Source of the DNA: Williamsia serinedens
GTDB taxonomy: Bacteria > Actinomycetota > Actinomycetes > Mycobacteriales > Mycobacteriaceae
Length of the DNA: 64,000 nucleotides
Direction: 5' to 3'
Assembly (NCBI RefSeq): GCF_024171725.1
Contig: NZ_JAMTCG010000005.1
Span: forward strand, 248,001 to 312,000
Within the stretch, counting starts at the first letter, position 1. The number at the start of each line of letters is the position of its first letter. Both the position numbers and the translations under genes were made by a program. The notes under the pieces were generated by a model. The model was not told the origin of the DNA. It saw only the letters and a program-made list of their open reading frames with translations, and did not search any database. Below are positions 43,706 to 52,907 of this stretch, piece after piece.

Positions 43706-46700
43706 TCAGCGCCCGACGGTCGTGAGATCGCCCTCGGGCAACGTCCAGTCGGTCTCGTTCTCCGGGACGCGTCGGAATCGGTCGAGGTTTCCAGGCCACC
43801 AGCTCGCATTTCCCAGCAGTGCCGCGAGAGCGGGCACGACTAGGGTTCGCACGAGGAAGGTGTCGACCAGCAATCCGACACCGATGATGAAACCGATCTG
43901 CACCATCACGTCGATCGAACCGACCATCAGTCCGAACATGCTCGCCGCGAAGATCAGACCCGCCGAGGTGATCACCGACCCGGTGTGAGCGACGGTCCGC
44001 AACACCCCGAGTCGAGTACTGCCCGTCGTCTCCTCTCTCAGTCGTGACACCAACAACATGTTGTAGTCGGCGCCCACCGCCACCAGCACGATGAACGACA
44101 CCAGCGGGACAGGCCAGGCGATCCCCTGCCCGAAGACGTGCTGAAGCACCAGCACGCCGATACCGAGAGCTGCCGCGTAGTTGAGCACGACGGTGGCCAA
44201 CAGGTAGAGCGGTGCGACGACAGCGCGTAGCAGCATCATCAGGATCAGCCCGACGATCAGCAGGGTCGCGATGCCGAGGAGCTTGAAGTCATGCGCCAAC
44301 AGGCGCTGCACATCGGCGTTGATCGCGGGAAAACCGGCGACCGATGCGCGCGAACCCTCGAGAGTGGTGTTGGGCATGGCATCTTCGGCGACTCGTGACA
44401 GCTTGTTGGCCAATGTCATCGCGTCCGCCGTATAGGGGTCGTACGAAGTCTGGACGGCGTACCGAACGGTCTTGCCGTCCGGTGAGATGAACTGTCGGGC
44501 GACCTCGCTGAACTGCTTGTCCTTGAAGGCGTCTGCGGGGAGGTAGAACCCGGTGGCGGAGTCGGAGTCGCCGACCTCGCGCGCGGGCGCCCGAAGCTGC
44601 GCCGCGACCTGCGACAGTCCACCCAGCAGCTGAATGTTGCTGTCGACGAGTGCGCCGACCCCACCGGAGAGTTGCCGCGCACCGTCGGCGAGAGCGCCCA
44701 CACCGGTCTCGAGCTGGGACAGCCTGCTTCCAAGGTCCTGGCCGTTGATGGTCTGTAGCGCAGAGTCGAGCGTGGTCAGCGAACCCTGCAGCGCGGCGAG
44801 GTCCGCCGCACCGGGTGTGTTCACCGCGCCCAGCTGGGTGGCGAAGTCTGCCAACTTCCCCAGCGACTGGCTCGTCGCGACCTCCCGGAGGTCGGCGGTC
44901 TGTGTGCGCAGAGCTGAGCACTGCGGGATCTGCTGGCACCACGGCGCGTCGAGCGCAGACAACGCGGGCGCCACGGTGTCGGCGGCTGATTGCGCCTGAC
45001 GCGCAAGTCGAGACAGCTCAGGCGCCTGTTGCGAGAACTGCTCGAGGGCAGGAGCCGCACCGGCGAGCTGGTTCACCAGCGGACGGTACTGATCGAGTTG
45101 CTCTCCGGCGGAGGACGCCTGACCCAACAGTCCCGACAATGGGGCCAGATTCGTCGCGATCTGTGAGTTCAGCAGGGCCAGGCCGCCGGCGAGCTGCGAC
45201 GAGCCTGATTTGAGAAGTTGCAAGTCCCCCTTTCTGGCGTCGGCACCGCTGGTCTGTTCGGTGATCTTGCTGCCGATCTGATCGTTTTGCCACGACAACT
45301 GTGCCTGCTGCAATTTCTGCCCGGTGGGACGAGTGACGCCGATCACGCGGGTGACGCCTGGGGTCTGTGCGATGCGTGATGCCATCTGATCCAGGTCGGC
45401 GAGCCCCTGAGCCGTTCGAAGGTCCTTGGGCGACTCCACGACAAGGAACTCCGAGATGATGATGTCCTTGGGGAAGTGGCTGTTCAACAGCGCGTAGCCC
45501 TCGTTGCTCGGTGTGTCGGAGGGCTGCCCCTCGCGGTCGTCGTACGTGATCCGCATCGAGAGTGAGATGAGAGCCAGGCCGATCAGCGCCACCACGCTGA
45601 CCGCCAGCAGGGGTACGGGACGCCGGATGACCATCGTCCCGACGCGGTGCCAGTACTTCCGCGTGAGGTCACGACGCGGGAGCCCGGCGCCTCGCTTCGC
45701 AGCGAATGAGAGTACGGGTGGCAGCAGGGTGACTGTCGCCAAGAATCCGAAGGCGATCGATATAGCGCAGGCCGGTCCGAGGGTGTTGAAGACACTGAGC
45801 TTTGCGAATGCCATCGCGAGGAAGGCGAGCGCCACGGTGGCCGCCGAGGCGAGCACGACGCGGCCGATGGTCGCCGTCGCGTGTGCGATCGCGACATCCG
45901 GGGCATGACCTGAACGAATGCCCTCGTGATACCGGCTGATGAGGAAGACCGAGTAGTCCACTCCGGCACCGAAGATGATGACGGTCATGAACATCGACGT
46001 GAACTGCGACACGGGCATGCCGATCTCGCCGAGACCGGAGAGGACGCCCCGTCCCACGGCGAGGCTCATCCCTACCACCAACAACGGCATGAGAGCTGTG
46101 AACACCGAGCGATAGACGATCAGCAGGATCGCTGCGATGAGTGCAACCGTTGCGACGGTGATGACGATGAGGTCCGACTCGCCGACGGCGAGTTGGTCGC
46201 TGAACGTTGCCGGCGGACCAGTGACGCGGACTGTGGTGTTCGTCCCCGCGAAAATCCGATTCGCGGTGTCGCGCACTGCTTTCACCGCGTCGGCCGCGTC
46301 GGGCCCCCCTAGCGTGCCGGTGACTCCCAGAGGCAGATACCAGGCCTGTCTGTCCTTGCTCAACGCCTGGCTCTCGGTGAGTGGATCACCGAGGAGATCG
46401 CGCACCGCGAGGACGTGAGTGGTGTCTGCTCGCAGGGCGGAAACGAGCTCGCTGTACCGGGCGCGCGTGGTGTCGGAGAGGCCGTTCTTGTTCTCCATCG
46501 CGACGAACACCGTTGTCTTGGCGCCGCGCTCGCCGAACGCGTCACCCATGCGGTCGAGCGTCTGGAACGACGGGACCCCGGCAGGGATCGGATCGACCGA
46601 TTGCTGCCGGATGACCGATTCCAGTTGGGGGAACAGCACGGCGAGGCCCACTGCGACGACGATCCATGCAAGTGCCACGACGCCTTTGCGGCGCAACGTG

Positions 46701-46813
46701 AACCATGCGAGCCGCTCGAGGAGGACGCTGTATTCGCCCGCCTTGTCGGGTGTCCCGCTCGGACGTGAGCGGGTGGGGGACGAACTCGCCACGGGGCGCT
46801 TCCTCTCGGTCAT
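43706..46813 (-). CDS. MmpL-family RND transporter
   Basis: A 1035-residue proton-driven exporter of the MMPL family with two halves, each one helix, a large outer domain and five helices. The proton-relay Asp-Tyr pairs are in GAGVDYSVFLISRYHE and GADYNMLLVSRLREE. The second outer domain contains a long coiled-coil-like insertion with a Cys pair (APWCQQIPQCSAL). Substrate unknown, typically lipids or hydrophobic compounds. A close paralogue lies at 60790-63810 on the other strand. Read in the same direction as dszABC but separated by a hairpin. Confidence 0.9.
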   Translation of the reverse strand: MTERKRPVASSSPTRSRPSGTPDKAGEYSVLLERLAWFTLRRKGVVALAWIVVAVGLAVLFPQLESVIRQQSVDPIPAGVPSFQTLDRMGDAFGERGAKTTVFVAMENKNGLSDTTRARYSELVSALRADTTHVLAVRDLLGDPLTESQALSKDRQAWYLPLGVTGTLGGPDAADAVKAVRDTANRIFAGTNTTVRVTGPPATFSDQLAVGESDLIVITVATVALIAAILLIVYRSVFTALMPLLVVGMSLAVGRGVLSGLGEIGMPVSQFTSMFMTVIIFGAGVDYSVFLISRYHEGIRSGHAPDVAIAHATATIGRVVLASAATVALAFLAMAFAKLSVFNTLGPACAISIAFGFLATVTLLPPVLSFAAKRGAGLPRRDLTRKYWHRVGTMVIRRPVPLLAVSVVALIGLALISLSMRITYDDREGQPSDTPSNEGYALLNSHFPKDIIISEFLVVESPKDLRTAQGLADLDQMASRIAQTPGVTRVIGVTRPTGQKLQQAQLSWQNDQIGSKITEQTSGADARKGDLQLLKSGSSQLAGGLALLNSQIATNLAPLSGLLGQASSAGEQLDQYRPLVNQLAGAAPALEQFSQQAPELSRLARQAQSAADTVAPALSALDAPWCQQIPQCSALRTQTADLREVATSQSLGKLADFATQLGAVNTPGAADLAALQGSLTTLDSALQTINGQDLGSRLSQLETGVGALADGARQLSGGVGALVDSNIQLLGGLSQVAAQLRAPAREVGDSDSATGFYLPADAFKDKQFSEVARQFISPDGKTVRYAVQTSYDPYTADAMTLANKLSRVAEDAMPNTTLEGSRASVAGFPAINADVQRLLAHDFKLLGIATLLIVGLILMMLLRAVVAPLYLLATVVLNYAAALGIGVLVLQHVFGQGIAWPVPLVSFIVLVAVGADYNMLLVSRLREETTGSTRLGVLRTVAHTGSVITSAGLIFAASMFGLMVGSIDVMVQIGFIIGVGLLVDTFLVRTLVVPALAALLGNASWWPGNLDRFRRVPENETDWTLPEGDLTTVGR

Positions 46814-46884
46814 ACGGTTGGGAACGACGTTGGGCCCGCTCCGCGCCGTCGGTCCGGCGCGACGGGCTCACCTGACACAGGAAC

Positions 46885-47238
46885 TCAGTCGTGGTGCTCG
46901 GACTGCGCGATGGCCTCCACTTCTTCGAGGCTGCTCGGCACGTGGTACGGCGGTCGGCTCTTTCCCGAGATCCGATAGCGACCCCAGAAGTCGGGATCCC
47001 CGATCACGCACTCGGCCCGCCCTTCAGAGGTGGTGAACACCGCCACGGTCCGATTACCGCCGAGCGTCGCGTCGAGTTGATCGTTCCTCTCGATCCGTCC
47101 GTACCAGGTGTACAGCCCGCTCAAGGGCTGGAAGTACCCCTTGATCTTCGCTTGCACCGGAATCTCCGTCCCACGGCAGATCACAGTGCCGTGTCCGGAG
47201 AAGTCGAGGTCGTGGTCGTCGGTCACTTCATAGTCCAA
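46885..47238 (-). CDS. DUF4873-type small protein
   Basis: A 117-residue soluble protein resembling DUF4873: GHGTVICRGTEIPVQAKIKG, PLSGLYTWYGRIERN, a C-terminal DPDFWGRYRISGKSRPPYHV. In actinobacteria this domain occurs beside or fused to flavin monooxygenases; its function is unknown. Here it is divergent from the AurF-like oxygenase and near a BVMO gene, which fits that association. Read toward mmpL 71 bp away, possibly in one transcript. Confidence 0.75.
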   Translation of the reverse strand: MDYEVTDDHDLDFSGHGTVICRGTEIPVQAKIKGYFQPLSGLYTWYGRIERNDQLDATLGGNRTVAVFTTSEGRAECVIGDPDFWGRYRISGKSRPPYHVPSSLEEVEAIAQSEHHD

Positions 47239-47256
47239 TCTTCTCTACATCGAGCA

Positions 47257-47320
47257 TTGACAAAGAACGGGGTTCGTGGGGACACTATCAGTATCGGATA
47301 CCCAGAGTAACGGGTATGAA
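47257..47320. promoter_or_regulatory. Divergent DUF4873 / diiron oxygenase control region
   Basis: TTGACA at 47257-47262 is a candidate -35 for the plus strand, but no -10 at normal spacing is convincing. GTATC-G-GATAC (47291-47301) and the ATACCC/GGGTAT pair (about 47298-47317) are overlapping palindromes that could bind a regulator such as the TetR encoded at 52908. GGAGG precedes the ATG at 47364. Confidence 0.4.
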
Positions 47321-47363
47321 GTCGAGGTCACTCGGCCCGTACGATCCACGGAGGATGTGAAGC

Positions 47364-48332
47364 ATGACCGTTCAAGACGTGCAGACCAAGCCTGATTTCT
47401 CGACTGAGGGGTTGGCCCGAGTCAACGGACGCAAGCCAGTCGACATGGAGCGATCCGCGGGCCGCCTGCTCCGCTCGTCGGCGGAGAAGTTCTACGACGC
47501 CGAGATCGACATCGACTGGGATGCCCCCTGGGAGGACGACAAGTATTTCCTCCCCGAGCACCGGGTGTCGCTCTACGGCACGAAGCTCTGGAAGAAGATG
47601 AGCGAGGAGCAGCGCATCGAACTCGGGCGTCACGAGATCGTGAGCATCCTGAGCTTCGGCATCTACGCCGAGAACTTGCTGAGTTCAGCCCTGCTTCGCA
47701 TGGCGGCGAAAGGTGACCTGACCGACCAGAAATCCCTGTATTCGCTCACCGAGATCGGTGACGAATCACGCCACTCGACGATGTTCGCGCGCCTGATCAA
47801 CAAGACGGGCCTTCCGCCCTACAAGCTCCCCAAGGGCTTCCTGGGCTTCGCCAAGATCCTCCATTTCGTTCCGCTGGGCCCGTCGGTATCGGGTGCCACG
47901 CTGCTGATCGAGGAGATACTCGACCGTGCTCAGCGCGAGGCCATGAACGATCCGCGGATGCAGCCTCAGCTTCGTCAGCTGATGAAGATCCACGTCCTCG
48001 AAGAAGCGCGACACATCACCTTCGCCCGGCTGGAGATGGTGCAGGGTATGCAGAGTCGCGGGAAGATCTCGCGGGCTTGGCACCGAGGCGTCCTCGCGGT
48101 GATCGCGAACCTCGCATATCCGCTTCTCATCAACCCTAAGGTCTACCCGGCCGTCGGCATCAACAAACTGCGCGGCCTCTGGGCGCAGCAGACCAGCCCG
48201 AACTACCGGGTCAACATCCAGTTCATGTCCGAACCGATGATCCGGTTCTTCCACGAGGCGGGGATGATGGAGGGAAAGTTCACGATGGCGATGTGGCGCG
48301 CCACGCGAAGCCTGCCCGACGACCTTTGCTGA
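47364..48332 (+). CDS. AurF-like diiron oxygenase
   Basis: A 322-residue helical protein of the AurF/CmlI-type diiron oxygenase family. Likely ligands match the AurF pattern in order and spacing: Glu103, Glu134 and His137 (EIGDESRHS), Glu183 or Glu184, then His210, Glu214 and His217 (HVLEEARH). AurF oxidises an arylamine, and relatives hydroxylate C-H bonds. The substrate here is unknown. Electrons may come from the KshB-like reductase downstream. A strong terminator follows, so it is also transcribed alone. Confidence 0.85.
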   Translation: MTVQDVQTKPDFSTEGLARVNGRKPVDMERSAGRLLRSSAEKFYDAEIDIDWDAPWEDDKYFLPEHRVSLYGTKLWKKMSEEQRIELGRHEIVSILSFGIYAENLLSSALLRMAAKGDLTDQKSLYSLTEIGDESRHSTMFARLINKTGLPPYKLPKGFLGFAKILHFVPLGPSVSGATLLIEEILDRAQREAMNDPRMQPQLRQLMKIHVLEEARHITFARLEMVQGMQSRGKISRAWHRGVLAVIANLAYPLLINPKVYPAVGINKLRGLWAQQTSPNYRVNIQFMSEPMIRFFHEAGMMEGKFTMAMWRATRSLPDDLC

Positions 48333-48360
48333 TATCCCGAAGCAGTTGTGTGACCGATAG

Positions 48361-48395
48361 ATTCCCGCCCGGGAGTCCGGGCGGGAATTTCTTCG
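48361..48395 (+). terminator. Rho-independent terminator after the diiron oxygenase gene
   Basis: A perfect 12-bp stem (ATTCCCGCCCGG at 48361-48372, complement at 48377-48388), 4-nt loop, then TTCTTCG. It lies 28 bp after the stop codon. Confidence 0.85.
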
Positions 48396-48463
48396 TGCCG
48401 CTGTGACGAAACGCCCGGCACCGTCGCCATCCGACCCACTCACCTCGTGAGGAGAAGACTTTC

Positions 48464-49987
48464 ATGACCCCTTCAACCACCACAAAGACGCCGAGCGCGT
48501 CCGATGCAGCCGCCCCGTCCGCGAGCGATCCGATCAGGACGAAGGTTCTCATCGTCGGCAGCGGTTTTTCCGGCCTCGGGATGGCGGTGCAATTGCGTCG
48601 CCGCGGCTACAGCGACTTCATCGTTCTCGAAAAGGCGCAATCCGTCGGTGGTACCTGGCGCGACAACACCTACCCAGGATGCGCCTGCGATGTCCCGTCG
48701 CTGATGTATTCCTACTCGTTCGAGACCCGGGGGAGTTGGTCGAAGGTCTGGTCGTCTCAGCCGGAAATCGAGGAGTACCTCAAAGAGATCTCCGACAAGC
48801 GCGGTGTCACACAGAAAATCCACTTCGGACAGAAGCTCGTCTCCGGTCACTGGAGTGAGTCCGAGTCGCGATGGCACCTGCAGACCGAGTCGGGGCGCGA
48901 ATACATCGCGCAGTACGTTGTGTCGGGCGTCGGCGCTCTACACATACCGAATTACCCCGCGATCGAGGGCATCGAGGACTTCGCCGGTCAGGCTTTCCAC
49001 TCCGCGGAATGGGACCATTCGGTGGACATCGAGGGCAAGCGGGTGGCGGTGATAGGGACGGGTGCAAGTGCCATCCAGTTCGTACCGTTCGTGCAGAAGG
49101 ACGCCGGCACCCTCACCTTGTTCCAGCGCACGCCGGCGTGGGTGCTGCCGCGCAAGAACTTCACGGTGCCTGCCGCCGTCCGGACCGTCCTGAGCAAGAT
49201 CTCGATGTCCCGCCGCCTCGCTCGGTGGTCGGTCTACTGGGGCGCCGAGAGTCTCGCGTTCGGCCTCAACGGCCACTCGAACCTCATGCGCCCGATCGAG
49301 AAGGTCGCCAAGTGGAACATCGCGCGATCCATTTCCGATCCCGAGCTCCGGAAGAAGCTGACGCCGTCCTATCGGATCGGCTGCAAGCGGATCCTGGGTT
49401 CCAATGACTACTACCCGGCGCTCGCGGCCCCGAACACCAAGGTCGTGACCGACGCGATCGACAAGGTGACGGCCGATTCAGTCGTCACCTCCGATGGTGT
49501 CGCCCATCCGGTGGACGTGATCATCTACGCAACTGGCTTTCACGTCACCGACGGATTCGATCAATTGGCTCTCAAGGGATCTCGTGGCGAGGATCTCCCG
49601 TCGCACTGGCACCAGACCGGTATCAACACTCACCTGGGCATCACCACCGAAGGATTTCCCAACCTGTTCTTCCTGCTCGGCCCGAACACAGGTCTCGGCC
49701 ACAACTCGGTCGTCTTCATGATCGAACAGCAGATCAAGTACATCTTGAAGGCCATCGACGCTGTCGAGAGCCGGGGCGCGCAGAGCGTCGACGTGCGTCC
49801 GGCTGTCCAAGAACGCTTCAACACCGAGATCCAGGACAAGCTCGCCAACGGTGTCTGGACCAACGGCGGATGCACGAGCTGGTACCTCGACTCCCACGGG
49901 GTCAACCGGACGGTCTGGCCGGGATTCACATGGCAGTACTGGAGGGCCACGAAGGATTTTGAATCGTCAGACTACGAGATCGTCTGA
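48464..49987 (+). CDS. Flavin-containing Baeyer-Villiger-type monooxygenase
   Basis: A 507-residue FAD/NADPH monooxygenase. FAD motif GSGFSG (32-37), GGTWRDNTYPGCACDVPS, the Baeyer-Villiger fingerprint FxGxxxHxxxWD at 173-184, and NADPH motif GTGASA (198-203). It would insert oxygen next to a ketone carbonyl to give an ester or lactone. The SDR and hydrolase that follow are the natural partners before and after such a step. ATG 48464 has GTGAGGAG upstream. Confidence 0.9.
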   Translation: MTPSTTTKTPSASDAAAPSASDPIRTKVLIVGSGFSGLGMAVQLRRRGYSDFIVLEKAQSVGGTWRDNTYPGCACDVPSLMYSYSFETRGSWSKVWSSQPEIEEYLKEISDKRGVTQKIHFGQKLVSGHWSESESRWHLQTESGREYIAQYVVSGVGALHIPNYPAIEGIEDFAGQAFHSAEWDHSVDIEGKRVAVIGTGASAIQFVPFVQKDAGTLTLFQRTPAWVLPRKNFTVPAAVRTVLSKISMSRRLARWSVYWGAESLAFGLNGHSNLMRPIEKVAKWNIARSISDPELRKKLTPSYRIGCKRILGSNDYYPALAAPNTKVVTDAIDKVTADSVVTSDGVAHPVDVIIYATGFHVTDGFDQLALKGSRGEDLPSHWHQTGINTHLGITTEGFPNLFFLLGPNTGLGHNSVVFMIEQQIKYILKAIDAVESRGAQSVDVRPAVQERFNTEIQDKLANGVWTNGGCTSWYLDSHGVNRTVWPGFTWQYWRATKDFESSDYEIV

Positions 49988-50037
49988 CGCCGACCTGATG
50001 CTGGAAGGACTGGCTACGAAGATGGTGAGACACGACA

Positions 50038-50904
50038 GTGAGTGACGTTCAGCAGCGCGATTACGACGGCAAAGTAGCCGTGGTCACCGGCGCGGCGTCG
50101 GGGATCGGCCGGTCCCTGGCGGTTCAATTGGCGGAGCGGGGTGCGACCCTGGCGCTCTCCGACATCGATGACGTTCGTCTGAAGGAGACGGCGGAACTCT
50201 GTCGGGTCGACCACGGATCCACGGTGTCGACATCGGTCCTCGACGTCGCCGATCGTGCGGCGTTCCAGAAGTATGCCGACGGTGTCCAGGCCGAGGCCGG
50301 CAAGGTGAACATGGTGTTCAACAATGCCGGTGTCGCTCTGGGCGCCGACGTTGTCGACATGTCCTGGGAGGACTTCGACTGGCTCATGGGCATCAACTTC
50401 GGTGGGGTGGTGAACGGTTCGAAAGCCTTTCTGCCGCACCTGATCGCTTCCGGTGACGGGTATCTGGTGAACACGTCCAGCGTGTTCGGATTGATCGGTA
50501 TCCCGAGTCAGAGTGCCTACAACGCGGCGAAATTCGGCGTTCGCGGGTTCACCGAGGCGCTCCGACAGGAGATGAAGATCAGCCGATACCCGGTGTCGGT
50601 CACATGCGTCCACCCGGGTGGTGTCAAGACGAACATCGTGCACAATGCGCGCGGAGTCTCCGAGATGGGCGATTCCGCGACCATTGCATCGATGTTCGAC
50701 AAGATCGCCCAAAGCACCCCTGAAAGGGCGGCGGCAACGATCCTGAAGGGGATGGACAAGAAGAAGCCGCGCGTTCTCATAGGTGCCGACGCTCGCGGGT
50801 TCGACATGGTGGCCAGGGTCGTCGGCCCCCGCTATCAGGACGTCGCGGCGCCGCTCACGCGAGCGGGCTACGCCATCGCTCGCCGGCGGGGAGTCATCAG
50901 ATGA
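50038..50904 (+). CDS. SDR-family alcohol dehydrogenase
   Basis: A 288-residue short-chain dehydrogenase: TGAASGIG, FNNAGVALGAD, catalytic SSVFGLIG, YNAAK, and the C-terminal GMDKKKPRVLIGADARGFD resembling the SadH/acetoin-reductase-like group of mycobacteria. Likely oxidises a secondary alcohol to the ketone used by the BVMO. GTG start; the stop overlaps the next gene (ATGA). Confidence 0.87.
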   Translation: MSDVQQRDYDGKVAVVTGAASGIGRSLAVQLAERGATLALSDIDDVRLKETAELCRVDHGSTVSTSVLDVADRAAFQKYADGVQAEAGKVNMVFNNAGVALGADVVDMSWEDFDWLMGINFGGVVNGSKAFLPHLIASGDGYLVNTSSVFGLIGIPSQSAYNAAKFGVRGFTEALRQEMKISRYPVSVTCVHPGGVKTNIVHNARGVSEMGDSATIASMFDKIAQSTPERAAATILKGMDKKKPRVLIGADARGFDMVARVVGPRYQDVAAPLTRAGYAIARRRGVIR

Positions 50905-51971
50905 CAGTGGAAGCCGATGCACCTGTTGCTCCTCCGGCGCGGTCGCGGACACTCTCGGTCGCCGGAGTCGTGGCCGAGACGAAGGATTCGGTCACCATCT
51001 CCTTCGAGATCCCCGACAGCATGGTCGAGGACTTCAAACACGTCCCCGGACAATTCATCACGATAAAGATCCCGTCAGACCAGACCGGGCATGTGGCGCG
51101 CTGTTACTCGCTGAGCAGTTCGCCGTACGTCGACGACTTCGTTCTCCAGATCGGCGTTAAGAGAACAGTTGATGGTTACGCGTCGAACTGGTTGTGCGAC
51201 AACGCGACCGAGGGTATGGAACTAACGATCCTTCCGCCCTCGGGTCACTTCACGGCCAAGAATCTCGATGTGGACTTCCTCTTCTTCGCCGGTGGAAGCG
51301 GGATCACGCCGGTGTTGGCGCTGATCAAGTCCGCCCTCGTCGTCGGCGGGGGCGCCGTGTCGCTGTACTACGCGAACCGCGACGCGGAGTCGATCATGTA
51401 CGAAGCCCAATTGGCGCAGATCGCCGAGGAGTTCCCCGAGCGCTTCACTCTCGTCCACTGGTTGGAGTCCGAGATGGGCATCCCGTCGGCTGCTGTCGTC
51501 GAATCCGCTGTCGACGCGCACAAGGGGTCGCAGATCTACACCTGTGGCCCAGGGGCGTTCATGGACCTGGTCGAGAAGTCAGCCGAGTCTCGCGGTGTCG
51601 ACCACTCCGCGGTGCACCGTGAGGTCTTTCAGTCGTTGACCGGTGATCCGTTCGACACCGCCACACTCCGTCGGCTTGGCGATGACGACGGCGTGGCGAC
51701 CGCCACGGTCTACTTGGACGGCGAATGCATCACCATGGAGTGGCCACGCAACACCCCGTTGCTCGACGTACTGCTGTCGAAGGGTCACAACGCCCCGTAC
51801 TCCTGCCGGGAGGGCGCATGCAGCGCGTGCGTCTGCAAGCTGGTCGAGGGCGATGTCGACATGGTGCAGAACAACATTCTCGTCGAGGATGACATCGCGG
51901 ACGGTGAGCGGCTCGCATGTCAGGCCCTTCCTCTGACCGATGCTGTGACGGTGAGCTTCGATGACCTCTGA
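50901..51971 (+). CDS. Ferredoxin-NAD(P)H reductase with C-terminal 2Fe-2S domain (KshB-like)
   Basis: A 356-residue electron-transfer protein: FAD domain (RCYSLSSSP, KRTVDGYASNWLCD), NAD domain (FFAGGSGITPVLALIK, YYANRDAESI, YTCGPGAFMDLVE), then a plant-type 2Fe-2S domain with Cys302, Cys307, Cys310 and Cys340. This is the layout of KshB, reductase of 3-ketosteroid 9-alpha-hydroxylase, and of phenol-hydroxylase reductases. No Rieske oxygenase lies nearby, so the AurF-like diiron enzyme is the likely partner (inference). Overlaps both neighbours. Confidence 0.9.
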   Translation: MTVEADAPVAPPARSRTLSVAGVVAETKDSVTISFEIPDSMVEDFKHVPGQFITIKIPSDQTGHVARCYSLSSSPYVDDFVLQIGVKRTVDGYASNWLCDNATEGMELTILPPSGHFTAKNLDVDFLFFAGGSGITPVLALIKSALVVGGGAVSLYYANRDAESIMYEAQLAQIAEEFPERFTLVHWLESEMGIPSAAVVESAVDAHKGSQIYTCGPGAFMDLVEKSAESRGVDHSAVHREVFQSLTGDPFDTATLRRLGDDDGVATATVYLDGECITMEWPRNTPLLDVLLSKGHNAPYSCREGACSACVCKLVEGDVDMVQNNILVEDDIADGERLACQALPLTDAVTVSFDDL

Positions 51972-52863
51972 GGTCGCCGGGCTCGCTCCGGTGTCGCGGG
52001 ATCGTGAGATCGCTTCGTTCGACGGCACGAAGCTGTTCGTGCAAGAGTACGGGCCGGAGGATGCTCCGTTGCTGGTGTTCAGCCACGGATGGGCCTGCCA
52101 GGGGCGGTTCTGGCGCCCGCAGATCGAGCATTTCGCACCCAACCACCGCGTGGTCGTCTATGACCAGCGCGGACACGGTTGGAGCGATCGCGGTCGGGTT
52201 CCGTTCTCGGCGAGCCTCCTCGCCGATGACCTGGAGTCGGTCCTCCGCGCGGTGGCGACTCCGAGCCAGAAGGCGATCGTCGTCGGCCACAGCATGGGTG
52301 GGATGTCCGTGATGAGTTGGGCTGGTGAACATCCGGACTCGGTGTCGGAGTTGGCGCGAGGCGCGATGCTGGCCAGTACCGGGCCGGCAGACCTCGTGAG
52401 CCGCTCCACTCTGGTGAAAGCGCCTCGTCGCCTTCGAGTTCGGGCAGAAAGAGCCTTCGCCGCGGGATTGTCCGTCGTGGGTCCCGAGATGCCCGACACA
52501 CGGTTGTCTCGTGTACTCATCCGTTACGGGACCCTCGGACCGCAGGCGAGCGCCGCTGTGGTCGACGAGTGCGCAGATATCGTGCTGCGATGTCCGCCGC
52601 AGGTGCGCGGTATGTGGGGCGGTGTGCTGGCGACGATCGACGTCAGTCGGGGGGTCGACGCATTGTCCGTCCCGGTCACCGTCATCGTGGGCGGCTCCGA
52701 CAGGCTGACACCGACGGGTCATTCGGTGGACCTCGCTCTGCGCCTCGCGACCCGCGGCCTTTTGCATGAAATGGTGCGCGTCGCGGGAGCCGGGCACATG
52801 GTGAATCTGGAGTGCACTCACGAGTTCAACAACGCACTGGAGAGATTGGGTAGTGCAGTGTGA
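51961..52863 (+). CDS. Alpha/beta hydrolase
   Basis: A 300-residue hydrolase: oxyanion region FSHGWACQGRFW, nucleophile Ser111 in GHSMGG, acid in VGGSDRLTP, His in GAGHMVNLE. Its start overlaps the reductase gene by 11 bp. As the last enzyme of the SDR-BVMO-reductase cluster it most likely cleaves the ester or lactone made by the BVMO. That role is inference from order. Confidence 0.87.
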   Translation: MTSEVAGLAPVSRDREIASFDGTKLFVQEYGPEDAPLLVFSHGWACQGRFWRPQIEHFAPNHRVVVYDQRGHGWSDRGRVPFSASLLADDLESVLRAVATPSQKAIVVGHSMGGMSVMSWAGEHPDSVSELARGAMLASTGPADLVSRSTLVKAPRRLRVRAERAFAAGLSVVGPEMPDTRLSRVLIRYGTLGPQASAAVVDECADIVLRCPPQVRGMWGGVLATIDVSRGVDALSVPVTVIVGGSDRLTPTGHSVDLALRLATRGLLHEMVRVAGAGHMVNLECTHEFNNALERLGSAV

Positions 52864-52892
52864 CAGGCGTCGTTCATCCCTGGTGCCTTTGA

Positions 52893-52898
52893 TATGAT
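52893..52898 (+). promoter_or_regulatory. Probable -10 box of the TetR gene
   Basis: TATGAT ends 9 nt before the ATG at 52908, consistent with a leaderless transcript. The gene therefore has its own promoter in addition to read-through from the hydrolase. Confidence 0.5.
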
Positions 52899-52907
52899 GG
52901 CGGGAAC

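Noticed and set aside
39852-46813. Insertion sequences or transposase remnants around dsz
   Set aside because: Searched by eye on both strands because plasmid dsz operons are flanked by them; none seen.
47265-47275. KstR-like site GAAC-GGG-GTTC before the diiron oxygenase gene
   Set aside because: The spacer is 3 nt; KstR sites require 2 between AAC and GTT, and the outer T and A positions do not fit.
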